Of a stretch of DNA of 64,000 nt, positions 43,798 through 53,036 are shown piece by piece. Source of the stretch: Gammaproteobacteria bacterium (GTDB taxonomy: Bacteria; Pseudomonadota; Gammaproteobacteria; Steroidobacterales; Woeseiaceae); assembly GCA_009937525.1 (NCBI GenBank), contig JAACFE010000002.1, forward strand, positions 1 to 64,000. The letters run 5' to 3'. A model generated the notes under the pieces. That model had not been told where the DNA came from and made no database searches. It worked only from the letters and a program-made list of their open reading frames with translations. Position 1 is the stretch's first letter. Each line of letters starts with the position of its first letter. The translations under genes and the position numbers were made by a program.

Positions 43798-43814
43798 GGT
43801 TCGCCCCGCGAACC
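43798..43814 (-). terminator. Short GC hairpin downstream of dienelactone hydrolase gene
   Basis: A 7-bp stem with CCC/GGG loop (43798-43804 with 43808-43814) in the 30-base gap after the dienelactone hydrolase stop. No run of T follows on the minus strand, so terminator function is weakly supported. Confidence 0.25.
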
Positions 43815-43819
43815 CGGAT

Positions 43820-44710
43820 TCAACCGTCTGATTTCAGGTGCCTGTCAAAGAATTGGACGGTTCTCGTCCACGCGAGTTCAGCCGCTTTTGCGTCGTAGCG
43901 TGGCGTTGTGTCGTTGTGGAAACCATGCTGCACGCCTTCGTAGTCGTGGTGGACGTAATCGACATCCGCAGCCTTGAGTCCTTTCTCGAACGCCGGCCAA
44001 CTGGCGTTGACACGCTCGTCCAGTTCGGCGTGATTGAGCATCAGCGGTGCCTCGATGGCGGCCGCACGGTCAGCGTCCGGGTGGCGCCCGTAAAAAGAGA
44101 CGCCGGCATCGAGATCCGGCAACCTGATGGCAAGTTCGAGCACCATGCCACCGCCGAAACAAAAGCCGACGACGCCGACGCGACCGCTGGTGTCGGGGTG
44201 CTCGCGCAGGAAGGTCACTGCGGCGGCGAAGTCCTGCGTCATCTCTTCACGATCACGCTCGCGCTGCAGTGTTCTGCCGTCGTCGTCATTACCAGGATAA
44301 CCGCCGAGCGGGGTGAGTGCGTCCGGCGCGAACGCGATAAACCCGGCAACGGCAAGCCGTCGCGCCACATCCTCGATGTAGGGATTGAGTCCCCGATTCT
44401 CGTGGATGACGACGACGCCCGGTAATTTGTGCCCGGTCTTGGCCGGGCGGGCAAAGTATCCTCGCATGACACCGGCGCCTTTCGGTGATGCATACTTCTT
44501 GTAGCCGACGGAAATGGACGCATCGTCGGGATCGACCTGCTGCGCCAGCGCATAGTCCGGGCTCAGCGCGGACAGCAGTGTCGCCGCGGAGACACCGCTG
44601 GCGGTGAAGCGTGCCGCTCGCTCGAGAAACTCCCGACGGGAGACGGTTCCGTGCACGTAACCGTCAAACAGCTTCCATACGCGCTCGTCGACATCGAATT
44701 TCCTGCTCAC
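43820..44710 (-). CDS. Dienelactone hydrolase-family protein, Tat-type signal
   Basis: A 296-residue alpha/beta hydrolase. The N-terminus has a twin-arginine stretch (SRREFLERAARF) followed by a hydrophobic segment, consistent with Tat export. The catalytic residues are C184 (GFCFGGG), D231 (ELDERV) and H262 (GVQHGFHND). It probably hydrolyses lactones or esters in the periplasm. GTG start at 44710, four bases after the CBS-gene stop. It is paralogous to the lipoprotein hydrolase at 30 kb. Confidence 0.88.
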   Translation of the reverse strand: MSRKFDVDERVWKLFDGYVHGTVSRREFLERAARFTASGVSAATLLSALSPDYALAQQVDPDDASISVGYKKYASPKGAGVMRGYFARPAKTGHKLPGVVVIHENRGLNPYIEDVARRLAVAGFIAFAPDALTPLGGYPGNDDDGRTLQRERDREEMTQDFAAAVTFLREHPDTSGRVGVVGFCFGGGMVLELAIRLPDLDAGVSFYGRHPDADRAAAIEAPLMLNHAELDERVNASWPAFEKGLKAADVDYVHHDYEGVQHGFHNDTTPRYDAKAAELAWTRTVQFFDRHLKSDG

Positions 44711-44713
44711 GGT

Positions 44714-45145
44714 TCAGCCGCTGATGTAGTGCTCGAGATGTTCGATCTCTTCCCGCTGGTCGGCGATGATGGCCTGCACGAGATCGCCTATCGATACCAT
44801 CGCGACCACCCGATCGTCCTCGACGACGGGGAGATGCCGTACCTTCTTGTCCGTCATGATTTCCATGCAGGAATTCACGGTATCGTCGCTGCCGGCCGTC
44901 ATGACATCGACGCTCATTATTTCCGCAACCCGGGTGTCGTGTGAAGACCGGCCCTTGACAATGACCTTGCGGGCATAGTCTCTCTCGGTGACGATACCGG
45001 CGAGCCGGCCGTTATCGTCCATGACTATGAGCGAGCCGATATTCTCGTCGGCCATCAACTTGATCGCCTCGAATACCGAAGCATCTGGCGAAATCGAAAT
45101 TACGTTTCTGTCTTTCGCATCGAGCAGATGCTTGACCAGTTTCAT
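44714..45145 (-). CDS. CBS-pair domain protein
   Basis: A 143-residue cytoplasmic protein made of two CBS domains in tandem: ISPDASVFEAIKLMADENIG with GIVTERDYARKV, then VNSCMEIMTDKKVRHLPVVE with AMVSIGDLVQAII. CBS pairs bind adenosyl nucleotides and act as energy or redox sensors. ATG at 45145 follows GGAG. A short C-terminal helix (QREEIEHLEHYI) ends it. The DLH gene starts 4 bases later. Confidence 0.92.
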   Translation of the reverse strand: MKLVKHLLDAKDRNVISISPDASVFEAIKLMADENIGSLIVMDDNGRLAGIVTERDYARKVIVKGRSSHDTRVAEIMSVDVMTAGSDDTVNSCMEIMTDKKVRHLPVVEDDRVVAMVSIGDLVQAIIADQREEIEHLEHYISG

Positions 45146-45244
45146 TCTCGTGCTCCCCTTCCGCCGGTGACGGCCTGTTTTCCGCGCTATCCGCCGAAGC
45201 GCCCTTCTTGCGGGTATGGGGGTAATTCTAGCGTGACAAAACAA

Positions 45245-45266
45245 GGCCCGCCATTACCGGAGGGCC
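45245..45266 (-). terminator. Weak terminator after the DUF4097 gene
   Basis: GGCCC (45245-45249) can pair with GGGCC (45262-45266). On the minus strand the stem is followed by TTGTTTTGTC. The gene at 45286-46044 stops 20 bases before. The stem is only 5 bp, so the call is tentative. Confidence 0.4.
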
Positions 45267-45285
45267 CTGTCCGGCCGTGTATGTC

Positions 45286-46044
45286 TCAGTCGTCCTGCTG
45301 GATGGCGCCGCGAACGTTGGAATAGCGCAGTGAACCACTGCCCTCCTCTTCGATGATCAGGTCGTGCTCGACGTCGTCGATATTGATGTCGCCGGATCCG
45401 TCGTCCACGGTAACGCTGCCCTGAACACTCCTGATATCGATGGTTCCGGAACCGTCTTCGACGTACACATCGCCGGCCGCCCTCACGATGTCGATCGAGC
45501 CCGAGCCGTCATCGATCTTCACGTTACCCGTATTTTCCAGCCTGATTGAGCCGCTGCCGTCGTCGATATCGACGTCGCCGGAATTGACGAGTTCGATCGG
45601 GCCGCTGCCGTCATCGATACGAACGCTGCTCGCTATGTCACGGACCGTGATCGAGCCCGAACCATCGTCGATCAGCAAACCGAGTCGCGCCGGCATGCGC
45701 ACGTCCAGGTCGATCGCGGCGTTGCCGTCCCAGCCCCAGCCCGAACGGAAGCCCGCCCTCAGCTTCGCCCTGTCGCCGTCGCGTTCCAGGTCGAGGCGCA
45801 GCCGTTTCTCGATAAACTCCCTCGCTTCGTCCTCGTCCTTATCATCCACGATAATCGTCGCCACAACGACAATCTCGTCGCTGTCCTCGACGCCACTGAC
45901 GATCAGCGAGCCGGCGCCGGCGTCGATGAACAGGTCCGACAATCCGGACGCATCCACTTCGAGATTCCTGACTTCGCTGAAGTTGTGCGAGCCGGCATAT
46001 GCCAGGCTCACGGCAAACATGGCCATGACGATCAATCCGCGCAT
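45286..46044 (-). CDS. DUF4097-like beta-solenoid protein of DDGSG repeats
   Basis: A 252-residue exported protein: signal peptide (MRGLIVMAMFAVSLAYA), an N-terminal domain with one degenerate repeat (LFIDAGAGSLIVSG), then seven tandem copies of a 17-18 residue unit from about residue 122 to 246 (LGLLIDDGSGSITVRDIASS, VKIDDGSGSIDI, VYVEDGSGTIDI and others). Such units form a right-handed beta-solenoid, as in the DUF4097/DUF2807-type putative adhesins. Each repeat has an Asp-Asp-Gly-Ser-Gly turn that may bind cations. Location: periplasm or outer surface. Function unknown. Confidence 0.85.
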   Translation of the reverse strand: MRGLIVMAMFAVSLAYAGSHNFSEVRNLEVDASGLSDLFIDAGAGSLIVSGVEDSDEIVVVATIIVDDKDEDEAREFIEKRLRLDLERDGDRAKLRAGFRSGWGWDGNAAIDLDVRMPARLGLLIDDGSGSITVRDIASSVRIDDGSGPIELVNSGDVDIDDGSGSIRLENTGNVKIDDGSGSIDIVRAAGDVYVEDGSGTIDIRSVQGSVTVDDGSGDINIDDVEHDLIIEEEGSGSLRYSNVRGAIQQDD

Positions 46045-46125
46045 CGTAATCTCCCGAGACGTCTTCGCGTTGTGCGGTTACCAGTAAGACGCCGCTCGGC
46101 GCCATTTGGTTGCAAATCGCCGGAT

Positions 46126-47469
46126 TCAGCCGCCGTCCTGGAGCGCGAAGCGACCGAGCAGGGCCTCGATATCGGCGCCCGAGTACCACTTGCCGCGCAG
46201 CATGACACCGTGCAATCGCCGTGTGCTGGATATGTCTTCGAAGGGGTTCGAGTCGAGCATGACGAGGTCCGCCTCGTACCCGGCTGCAATCACGCCCGTC
46301 CTGAGACCCAGGAACTGCGCCACGTTGGTGGTGCCGGTCTGCAGCGCCTCGAACGGCGTCAGGCCCGCCGCGACCATGAGTTCCAGCTCCCGGTGCAGCG
46401 AATACCCGGGCACATTAAAAATCTGGGGGGCATCCGAGCCGAGGAGTATGCCGGCACCGGCCTCGTGCAGTGCATGTAGCAGCTTGCGCCGTATCCTGAT
46501 GGCCTTGGCCGCGACTTCCGCACTGAACCCGCGCTCCTGCTGCTGCCGTTGTTTCACATCCACCCATCGTTCGACCGTGGCTTCGGGCACGTACCGCATC
46601 TCGATGCGGTTTCGCAGCTCGCCGACAGGAACCTCGTTAATGAGTTGCTCTACCAGGGTCTCGGTGGGGACGATCCAGGTCCCGGACGCGGCGGTCGCCT
46701 CGGCAAGCGAAGCGATCCTGTCCTCACTCGCGTCGCCCGCCAGCAGAACGTCAAAGAATCCGCCGTATCCGCCGGAAGCATCACGTTGCGGCGGCACGAG
46801 CGCCACCATGTAGCCATCGAGGTGGTCGATGCTGGCGATACCCGACGTCAATGCGTTGCCGAGACCGACCGCGACCGGAACGTGGCCGGCGAACGGAATG
46901 CCCAGCTCGTTGGCAGCCGACGCAATCGCGGCGAATTCTTCATCGTCGAGGCCCGGGTGAATCTTGATGAAATCGTATCCTGCCGCATGCTGCTCTCTGA
47001 CCTGACGTGCCCCGTCCGCTGCACCACTGACCGAGCGCCCGTTCAGCGAAGGGCCGGACGTAATCAGCCTGGGCCCGAACGTGCTGCCCGCGAGCAGGTC
47101 CTCGCGAAGCTGCAGGTGCGAGGCATGACCCAGCATGCCACGCACGGTGGTTACGCCGTTCGCGACGAACAGCGCAAAGTCTCGTTCAAGTTCGCCGGAC
47201 CCAACCGGAGGCACGTGGGCGTGCATCTCGGCGAGCCCCGGCAGGAGGAACCGGTCAGTGCCGTCTACGACCCGGGCATCTTCGGGGACGGGCACCTCGT
47301 CGACGTTGCCGATCGTGCCGATGATTCCGTCACGCACGATGACCGTCTGCCCGGCGATGATTCTCTCGTCGGACATCGGCAGCACGTTTACGTTCACGAA
47401 TACTGTAACGTCGGCGGCCGCGGCGGCAGCCACGATGAAGGACATGAAAAATAAAATGCAAGAACGCAT
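46126..47469 (-). CDS. Exported metal-dependent amidohydrolase
   Basis: A 447-residue amidohydrolase with a signal peptide ending AAAAAADV. Metal ligands are the HxH of LAEMHAHVPP (H82, H84), the lysine of FIKIHPG, the histidines of FAGHVP and SIDHLDG, and the aspartate of LLGSDAPQ. The composite beta-sandwich/TIM-barrel fold is typical of imidazolonepropionase-like exported hydrolases. Substrate unknown; peptides or cyclic amides are possible. Same strand as and 81 bases upstream of the DUF4097 gene. Confidence 0.9.
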   Translation of the reverse strand: MRSCILFFMSFIVAAAAAADVTVFVNVNVLPMSDERIIAGQTVIVRDGIIGTIGNVDEVPVPEDARVVDGTDRFLLPGLAEMHAHVPPVGSGELERDFALFVANGVTTVRGMLGHASHLQLREDLLAGSTFGPRLITSGPSLNGRSVSGAADGARQVREQHAAGYDFIKIHPGLDDEEFAAIASAANELGIPFAGHVPVAVGLGNALTSGIASIDHLDGYMVALVPPQRDASGGYGGFFDVLLAGDASEDRIASLAEATAASGTWIVPTETLVEQLINEVPVGELRNRIEMRYVPEATVERWVDVKQRQQQERGFSAEVAAKAIRIRRKLLHALHEAGAGILLGSDAPQIFNVPGYSLHRELELMVAAGLTPFEALQTGTTNVAQFLGLRTGVIAAGYEADLVMLDSNPFEDISSTRRLHGVMLRGKWYSGADIEALLGRFALQDGG

Positions 47470-47613
47470 TGAGAGACGCTGGCTCCCTGTTTGCTGTCAG
47501 GTTCCCCGGGGTTCGGGGGCACTTCGCCCGCGATCCACGGGATCAATACCTGAAGCGTAGTACGCAGGCTGCCGGGCGGCAATCTGCCGCGGCGCTTGCG
47601 GCGGCCCGGCCGA

Positions 47614-48582
47614 TCAGAGGATGCGCTTGAGCGTATCGCGTCCCACGTTGCCGCCGCAGATCAGTACTACCACCTTCCGCCCGACGAGGGCGTCCGTCTG
47701 TTTCAGCATGGCGGCCAGCGCGACGCCGGCGGCGCCCTCGATGAGCTGGTGTTCGAAGTCGACAAATTGCCGCATCGCCGCGCCGATTTCCGCCTCGCTG
47801 ACGAGCACGAACTCGTCGACCAGCGTCCTGCAAAGATCGAACGTGATCGCGTCCTGCTCGATGCCACCCGCGGTGCCGTCCGACAGCGTCGGCCGGCTCG
47901 CTTCATCCACGATGCGACCGGCCTGCACCGAGTGGGCCATGACGGCTGATGCTTCCGGCTGACAGCCTACGACGCGGATTCCGGGATTGTCCGACCTGAG
48001 CACGCTCGCGACACCGCTTACCAGTCCGCCTCCGCCGACAGCGACATAGAGGACATCGACCTGCGGCAGCTGCGACGCTATTTCGATACCGCAGGTGCCC
48101 TGTCCCGCGATGACCTCGGGATCGTTGTAGGGCGACAGGTAGAACATGCCGTGCTCATCGGCAAATTCGCGCGCATGCAACTCGGTATCCAGACCGTCGG
48201 TGCCGAAGAAGCGCACGTCGCCGCCATAACTCCTGATCGCCTCGACTTTCGCAGTGGACGTCTGTTCGGGCACGAATATGACGCCCCTGATGCCCAACTT
48301 TCGCATGGCGTAGGCGACGGCGGCACCATGATTGCCGCTGGACGCCGCAACGCACCCGGCCTCTCTCTGCGCCGCCGTCAGCGTCGCAAGGCGATTCGCG
48401 GCGCCCCGCAACTTGAATGAGCCGGTGTACTGGAGATTCTCGAGCTTGAAATACACCTCGGCACCCGTCGCGGCGCTGAAGCGGAATGAATAGTCGAGGG
48501 GCGTCTCGCGAACCAGTTGCACAATCCGCTGCGACGCTTCCCTGGCCGCTGCCGCCACGCCTGTGAATTGAAGCTCATCCAT
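47614..48582 (-). CDS. Threonine dehydratase/serine racemase-like PLP enzyme
   Basis: A 322-residue fold-type II PLP enzyme. The PLP lysine is K57 in TGSFKLRGAANR; SSGNHGAAVA binds the cofactor and GGGGLVSGVAS holds the phosphate. No C-terminal ACT regulatory domain is present, so it is a catabolic threonine dehydratase, serine racemase or hydroxyaspartate dehydratase-type enzyme. ATG at 48582 is chosen. Divergent from mltF. Confidence 0.88.
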   Translation of the reverse strand: MDELQFTGVAAAAREASQRIVQLVRETPLDYSFRFSAATGAEVYFKLENLQYTGSFKLRGAANRLATLTAAQREAGCVAASSGNHGAAVAYAMRKLGIRGVIFVPEQTSTAKVEAIRSYGGDVRFFGTDGLDTELHAREFADEHGMFYLSPYNDPEVIAGQGTCGIEIASQLPQVDVLYVAVGGGGLVSGVASVLRSDNPGIRVVGCQPEASAVMAHSVQAGRIVDEASRPTLSDGTAGGIEQDAITFDLCRTLVDEFVLVSEAEIGAAMRQFVDFEHQLIEGAAGVALAAMLKQTDALVGRKVVVLICGGNVGRDTLKRIL

Positions 48583-48712
48583 CTGCACAGTCTCGGCCGC
48601 GCACACGGCAGGCGTCAAGCGCCCGGTGCAGCCTCAGCCTGGTCCGCGGCCACTGGTCATGCAAACCGACAACTGCGAGAATCGGATGCACCACTGGCAT
48701 TACCTTCGCACC

Positions 48713-50314
48713 ATGAAACTCCAGCTCAAAGTTCTGCTCACCCTCGTCTGGATCGCGGCTTGCGGTGCCGAGCCGACGCCGCAAGAGCCGGCCGCCGCCG
48801 GCGAGGAGCAGGAAGCGGCCGTGGCCGACGATGCCGGGTCCGGCGAGCAGACTGCGGAAGCGGAGCCTGCTCCGGCGCCCGGCTATCTGGCCCTCGATGA
48901 AAATGTGTCGGCCGGCGATATCCTGCCGATGCCCTTCCGCGTGATCTGGCAACCCTGGCAAGGCGACTTCGACGGCATGGTCGAGCGCCGGATCATACGC
49001 GCCGTCGTACCCTTCGGTGGCTACCAGTTCTACTACGTTGACGGCCTGCCGAAGGGTGCCACTTACGACCTGCTGCAGCAGCTGGAGGCTTACATCAACA
49101 AGGAGCTCGGCCGCCGCAATATCAAGGTGTACGTTGTCGTGATCCCGGTCAGCCGTGACGAACTGATCCCGGCGATGCTCGACGGACACGCCGACATCGT
49201 TGCCGGCGACCTGACGATCACCCCCGAGCGATCCGCACTGGTCAGCTTCGCGCGGCCCATGCTCAAGGATATCGACGAGGTTATCGTCAGCGGTCCCGGT
49301 GCGGCGCCCATCGATTCCCTGGATGACCTGGCGGGACGGGAAATTGTCGTTCGCGAATCGAGCAGCTACTTCGAGCACCTGCAGATCCTGGCTGCGGACC
49401 TCGAATCCCGCGGGCTCGAACCACCCGATATCCACCTCGCGGACGAAATACTGGAAGCCGAAGACCTGCTGGAGATGGTGAACGGCGGAATGATCGATTT
49501 GACCGTCATGGATGACTACAAGGCGGAATTCTGGGCGACCGTGTTTCCGAATATTGTCATACGCGACGATCTCGTCATCAACGAAGGGGGCTCCATTGCC
49601 TGGGCCATCCGCAAGGACAATCCGCAGTTTGCTGACCTGTTGAAAGGCTTCCTGAGAAAATACGGCAAGGGGACGCTCGTCGGTAACGATACCTACAACC
49701 GTTACCTCTCCGACGCATCGCGAGTGCGGTGTTCGCATACGAGCAAAGCCCTGCAAAGGATGCAGGAACTGATCGCTGTGTTTCAGAAATACGGCGAGAA
49801 GTTCGATTTCGACTGGCTGATGCTGGCCGCACAGGCTTTCCAGGAATCCGGGCTGCGTCAGGACCGGAGGAGCCCGGCAGGTGCCATCGGCATCATGCAG
49901 ATCAAGCCGTCGACTGCGGCGGACAACAACGTCGGCATCGACGACATTACGACGATCGACGGCAACGTTCACGCCGGCGCCAAGTACATGCGTTTCATCG
50001 CGGACCGATATTTTTCGGATGAGAAGTTCAACGATCTGAATCAGTGGGTGTTCAGCCTGGCTGCCTACAATGCAGGTCCGGCGAAGATCAACCGGTACCG
50101 GCGCGAGGCGGCCGAGAACGGTTACGACCCGAACCGCTGGTTCGACAATGTCGAGATCATCGCCGCACGCCGAATCGGCAGGGAAACGGTTACCTACGTG
50201 AGTAACGTCTTCAAGTACTACGTCGGTTACCAGATCACCATGCAGCGGGGAGTCGTGCGCGAGGAACGTTACGCCAGCGAACTGCAGGAATGTGCCGTCG
50301 AAGATGCCGAGTAG
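48713..50314 (+). CDS. mltF: Membrane-bound lytic transglycosylase F (SBP3 + SLT domains)
   Basis: A 533-residue lipoprotein: signal peptide with lipobox LVWIAACG, an Ala/Glu-rich linker, a solute-binding-protein type-3 domain (about 80-330, with DIVAGDLTITPERSALVSFA) and a C-terminal SLT domain. The catalytic Glu is E378 (AQAFQESGLRQ), followed by GAIGIMQIKPSTA and AAYNAG. This two-domain architecture is that of MltF; in E. coli the SBP-like domain regulates the transglycosylase. ATG at 48713. Its stop abuts the convergent cls gene. Confidence 0.92.
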   Translation: MKLQLKVLLTLVWIAACGAEPTPQEPAAAGEEQEAAVADDAGSGEQTAEAEPAPAPGYLALDENVSAGDILPMPFRVIWQPWQGDFDGMVERRIIRAVVPFGGYQFYYVDGLPKGATYDLLQQLEAYINKELGRRNIKVYVVVIPVSRDELIPAMLDGHADIVAGDLTITPERSALVSFARPMLKDIDEVIVSGPGAAPIDSLDDLAGREIVVRESSSYFEHLQILAADLESRGLEPPDIHLADEILEAEDLLEMVNGGMIDLTVMDDYKAEFWATVFPNIVIRDDLVINEGGSIAWAIRKDNPQFADLLKGFLRKYGKGTLVGNDTYNRYLSDASRVRCSHTSKALQRMQELIAVFQKYGEKFDFDWLMLAAQAFQESGLRQDRRSPAGAIGIMQIKPSTAADNNVGIDDITTIDGNVHAGAKYMRFIADRYFSDEKFNDLNQWVFSLAAYNAGPAKINRYRREAAENGYDPNRWFDNVEIIAARRIGRETVTYVSNVFKYYVGYQITMQRGVVREERYASELQECAVEDAE

Positions 50315-51832
50315 CTACATCTGCTCTTCGATCGGCAGCAGGCCCATGAGCCGCGTAAGCAAGCGGCGCCACAGGCTTGTGTCGGGCTCCTTTCCTGCAA
50401 CCACGTCGTGTCCGCCACTTCCGTAGTGCCAGTTGAGGCGGCCCCTCTGATTCAACTGCAGCCTGTACGCAACCGTCTTCAGAGACTCGAGACCCGACGA
50501 CGCCATTGCCTCACCGATCTCATCGGACTCGACGATCATGCCGAGTTCGGTATTGATATAGAGCGACCGCGGATCGAGGTTGAAGGAGCCCACGAAAGCG
50601 CTGCGCCGATCGACGATCGCTACCTTCGAGTGCAGGGTCAGGCGGGCCGCATCCGCCTCACCGACCACATCGCCTTCTTCCATGGGACGTAACTCGTAGA
50701 GCTCGACGCCGTGGCGCAGCAGGGGCTTGCGGTAACGGGCGTACACGGCGTGGACGCTCGAATGGTTCGTGGACGCGAGTGAATTCGTCAGGATGACCAC
50801 CCGTACGCCCTTCTTCGCCAGCGCACCGAAGAAGTCCACACCTTCGCGCTGCGGGACGAAATACGGCGATACGACGATCACCTCTTTGACGGCCGATGAA
50901 ACCATCCGTATCAGCCGCTCGGTTACGTCCCCGATCTGCCGGCGAACCAGCCCCCGGACCTTGTCAGGGTGGTCGAGTACCAGCTCCGTTCTTGCCGGAA
51001 CCCAGGGAAGGGCGCCGTCGACCAGGTCGCGGATCAGGTGTTCGTTCAGCCCTCGTATCACCGGGCTGTCCCTGTGTTTCTCCAGGTGCCGCTGGCCCGC
51101 CTCGATGGTCTCGTTGAGAGCCTGGTGCGGAACGTACTTGTCGAAGACACTGACGGGGATGGCCTCCTTGGTGTTCCAGTACTCATCGAACCCGTCCGAG
51201 ACGTCTTCGACGACGGGGCCTATGGCGGCCATATCCTCGTCGAGAAATTCGCTCGTCACGCTCGTCTGGTAATACTCGTCTGCGAGATTGCGGCCGCCGA
51301 CGATGGTCACCCGGTTGTCGACCGTAAACGACTTGTTGTGCATGCGGCGGTTAAGAATATTGAAGTTCGCAATGAAGCTGATGAGCCGCGAGCGGCGTCT
51401 CGGAAAGGGATTGAAAACCCGGACTTCGATGTTGACGTGGTCATTGAGGCTCAACAGGCCGGCATCGATAGGTTCCGTAAGCGCATCGTCCATCAGGAGG
51501 CGCACCCGGACACCGCGGTTCGCCGCCTCTATGAGCCTTAGCGCGATGAGATTTCCGCTCAGGTCGTCTCGAATCAGGTAACTCTGGATATCGATGCTGC
51601 GCTCGGCCTTCTCGATCAGCCCGAGACGCAGGCCGAGGGCATCGATACCGAGTTGGAGCCGATAGACCCCACAGGGGCCTTCGTTTTCCGCAAGCCATGC
51701 CCGGGCAGCCGAGCCGAGTAGGGAATCGGCCGTATTGGTGAACTTGTGTGACTCGCGGCGCTCCGGAAGATCGAAATACTTGCGGTATTTTTGTGGTACC
51801 CGGCTTCCTACCAGTGTCTCGAACATCCCCAT
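50315..51832 (-). CDS. Cardiolipin synthase-like phospholipase D protein
   Basis: A 505-residue PLD-superfamily protein with two HKD motifs, MHNKSFTVDNRVTIVGGRN and LHSKVAIVDRRSAFVGSFN, and linked GSFNLDPRS. The pattern fits the ClsC-type cardiolipin synthases, which act at the inner membrane on phosphatidylglycerol or phosphatidylethanolamine. No membrane helix is obvious at the N-terminus, in contrast to ClsA. Start at 51832; ATG at 51826 is an alternative. Its final base adjoins the mltF stop. Confidence 0.9.
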   Translation of the reverse strand: MGMFETLVGSRVPQKYRKYFDLPERRESHKFTNTADSLLGSAARAWLAENEGPCGVYRLQLGIDALGLRLGLIEKAERSIDIQSYLIRDDLSGNLIALRLIEAANRGVRVRLLMDDALTEPIDAGLLSLNDHVNIEVRVFNPFPRRRSRLISFIANFNILNRRMHNKSFTVDNRVTIVGGRNLADEYYQTSVTSEFLDEDMAAIGPVVEDVSDGFDEYWNTKEAIPVSVFDKYVPHQALNETIEAGQRHLEKHRDSPVIRGLNEHLIRDLVDGALPWVPARTELVLDHPDKVRGLVRRQIGDVTERLIRMVSSAVKEVIVVSPYFVPQREGVDFFGALAKKGVRVVILTNSLASTNHSSVHAVYARYRKPLLRHGVELYELRPMEEGDVVGEADAARLTLHSKVAIVDRRSAFVGSFNLDPRSLYINTELGMIVESDEIGEAMASSGLESLKTVAYRLQLNQRGRLNWHYGSGGHDVVAGKEPDTSLWRRLLTRLMGLLPIEEQM

Positions 51833-51888
51833 GGAGGCATTATCTCCCAGGCTGGTCGGATGCGCCTAAAAGATGCCTCCTCCCGCAC

Positions 51889-51916
51889 AAAAAAGCCCGG
51901 GATCGCTCCCGGGCTT
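51889..51916 (-). terminator. Strong intrinsic terminator
   Basis: A 10-bp stem (51893-51902 with 51907-51916), loop TCGC, followed on the minus strand by TTTTTTG. It lies 32 bases after the stop of the lipoprotein gene at 51948-52619. Confidence 0.9.
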
Positions 51917-51947
51917 CGCGTCGAATACATCCGTCGGGGCGCGCGGA

Positions 51948-52619
51948 TTACTGCTGGTGTATGGAATCCAGGCCTTCCCGCAATTGTACCGCCCAGCGCC
52001 GCGCCCAGCGACGCACTTCGGCCCAGCTTGTCGCCGTATGCGCACGGATCATGTCGTTGCCCGGCCGCGCGACAGCGCGGCGCTCGACAGCTCGATAGAC
52101 GACCTCGTTGCTTAGGGAATCACGAAGCTCGAGGACCAGCGTCGCTTCACCCAGGGAGCGCAGAAAGATCTCTGATCGCCCGACTTGTTCCGGCGGCACC
52201 TGCGACACGATATCGTGAAGACCGCCGGTGATGACAAGGGCATCAGGGGCCGGCTCATCCGTCATCGTAAAATGCTCGCTTCTCTGCAGCTCCTCGTCGA
52301 ATACCTCCGAGACGGTGTCGATCAGGCGTTGCTTGTTGCTATCGCTGATCCAGAACTCGCGCTCGTTGCTGCGGCGCGCCGCCGTCGGCGACATCTTCTG
52401 TACGTTGCGGAATTCGAAGGCCGCTCCGCCAGGAATGATCTTCGTGTATTGCGTGAGATCGATATCCGGATCAATCCACGCTCCCGCGAAGCGGGCATTA
52501 TCGATGCGCACGAGCCCGTCAAATGTCGTCTCGGCATTTGGCCCGGACTGAATCGAGGGCTCCGAGGTGGCGCAGCCGGCGACGATGAGCGCTGCCACTA
52601 TTGCAAGTAACTGTTTCAT
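51948..52619 (-). CDS. DUF3313-like lipoprotein
   Basis: A 223-residue lipoprotein with lipobox ALIVAGC at residues 10-16. The body includes PGGAAFEFRNVQKMSPTAAR, DALVITGGLHDIVSQVPP and SWAEVRRWARRWAVQL, resembling the DUF3313 outer-membrane lipoprotein group. Function unknown. ATG preceded by GAGGAAAG. The strong terminator after its stop marks it as a single-gene transcript. Confidence 0.82.
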   Translation of the reverse strand: MKQLLAIVAALIVAGCATSEPSIQSGPNAETTFDGLVRIDNARFAGAWIDPDIDLTQYTKIIPGGAAFEFRNVQKMSPTAARRSNEREFWISDSNKQRLIDTVSEVFDEELQRSEHFTMTDEPAPDALVITGGLHDIVSQVPPEQVGRSEIFLRSLGEATLVLELRDSLSNEVVYRAVERRAVARPGNDMIRAHTATSWAEVRRWARRWAVQLREGLDSIHQQ

Positions 52620-53036
52620 GGGACTTTCCTCGCTCCTGGTTGCCCGCTACCACGGACAAGTCGAATTTGTTCTTGTTGCAAGCGAATCCGATGATGGTAT
52701 CGGCATCCCGGATTGTCAAACGAGGCGGGTGAGAGCTTTGGGATGTCTTCCTGGTGTCTGGATACTGCACTCGACCAGTACCGATTTAACAATATGTTTC
52801 AGCGGGTCCAGCGTTCATTGACAGCTTTCGCGCCGCCGTGCGACGATGCTTCGACGTTTGACAAAGGCACACCTGACGAAAGCCAGGGTCGCAAAGTTTC
52901 CGGTCTACGGGCATAGCCTAGGACAGCGGGGCCGCCAAAACGAACCTGTTTCGCTCGCGACTTCCTCGCCAGCTGGCTTCCCCAATACGCTGCGGCCGTG
53001 TCTTTGGCATTCGAATCACTTTTGCCGGAGACGAGT
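52620..53036. other. Intergenic stretch without a supported gene
   Basis: These 417 bases separate the DUF3313 lipoprotein gene (minus) and the FAD oxidoreductase gene (plus), so they must hold both promoters. A TTGACA hexamer at 52818-52823 has no good -10 partner. Short frames here are antisense or end abruptly. Nothing else is supported. Confidence 0.4.
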
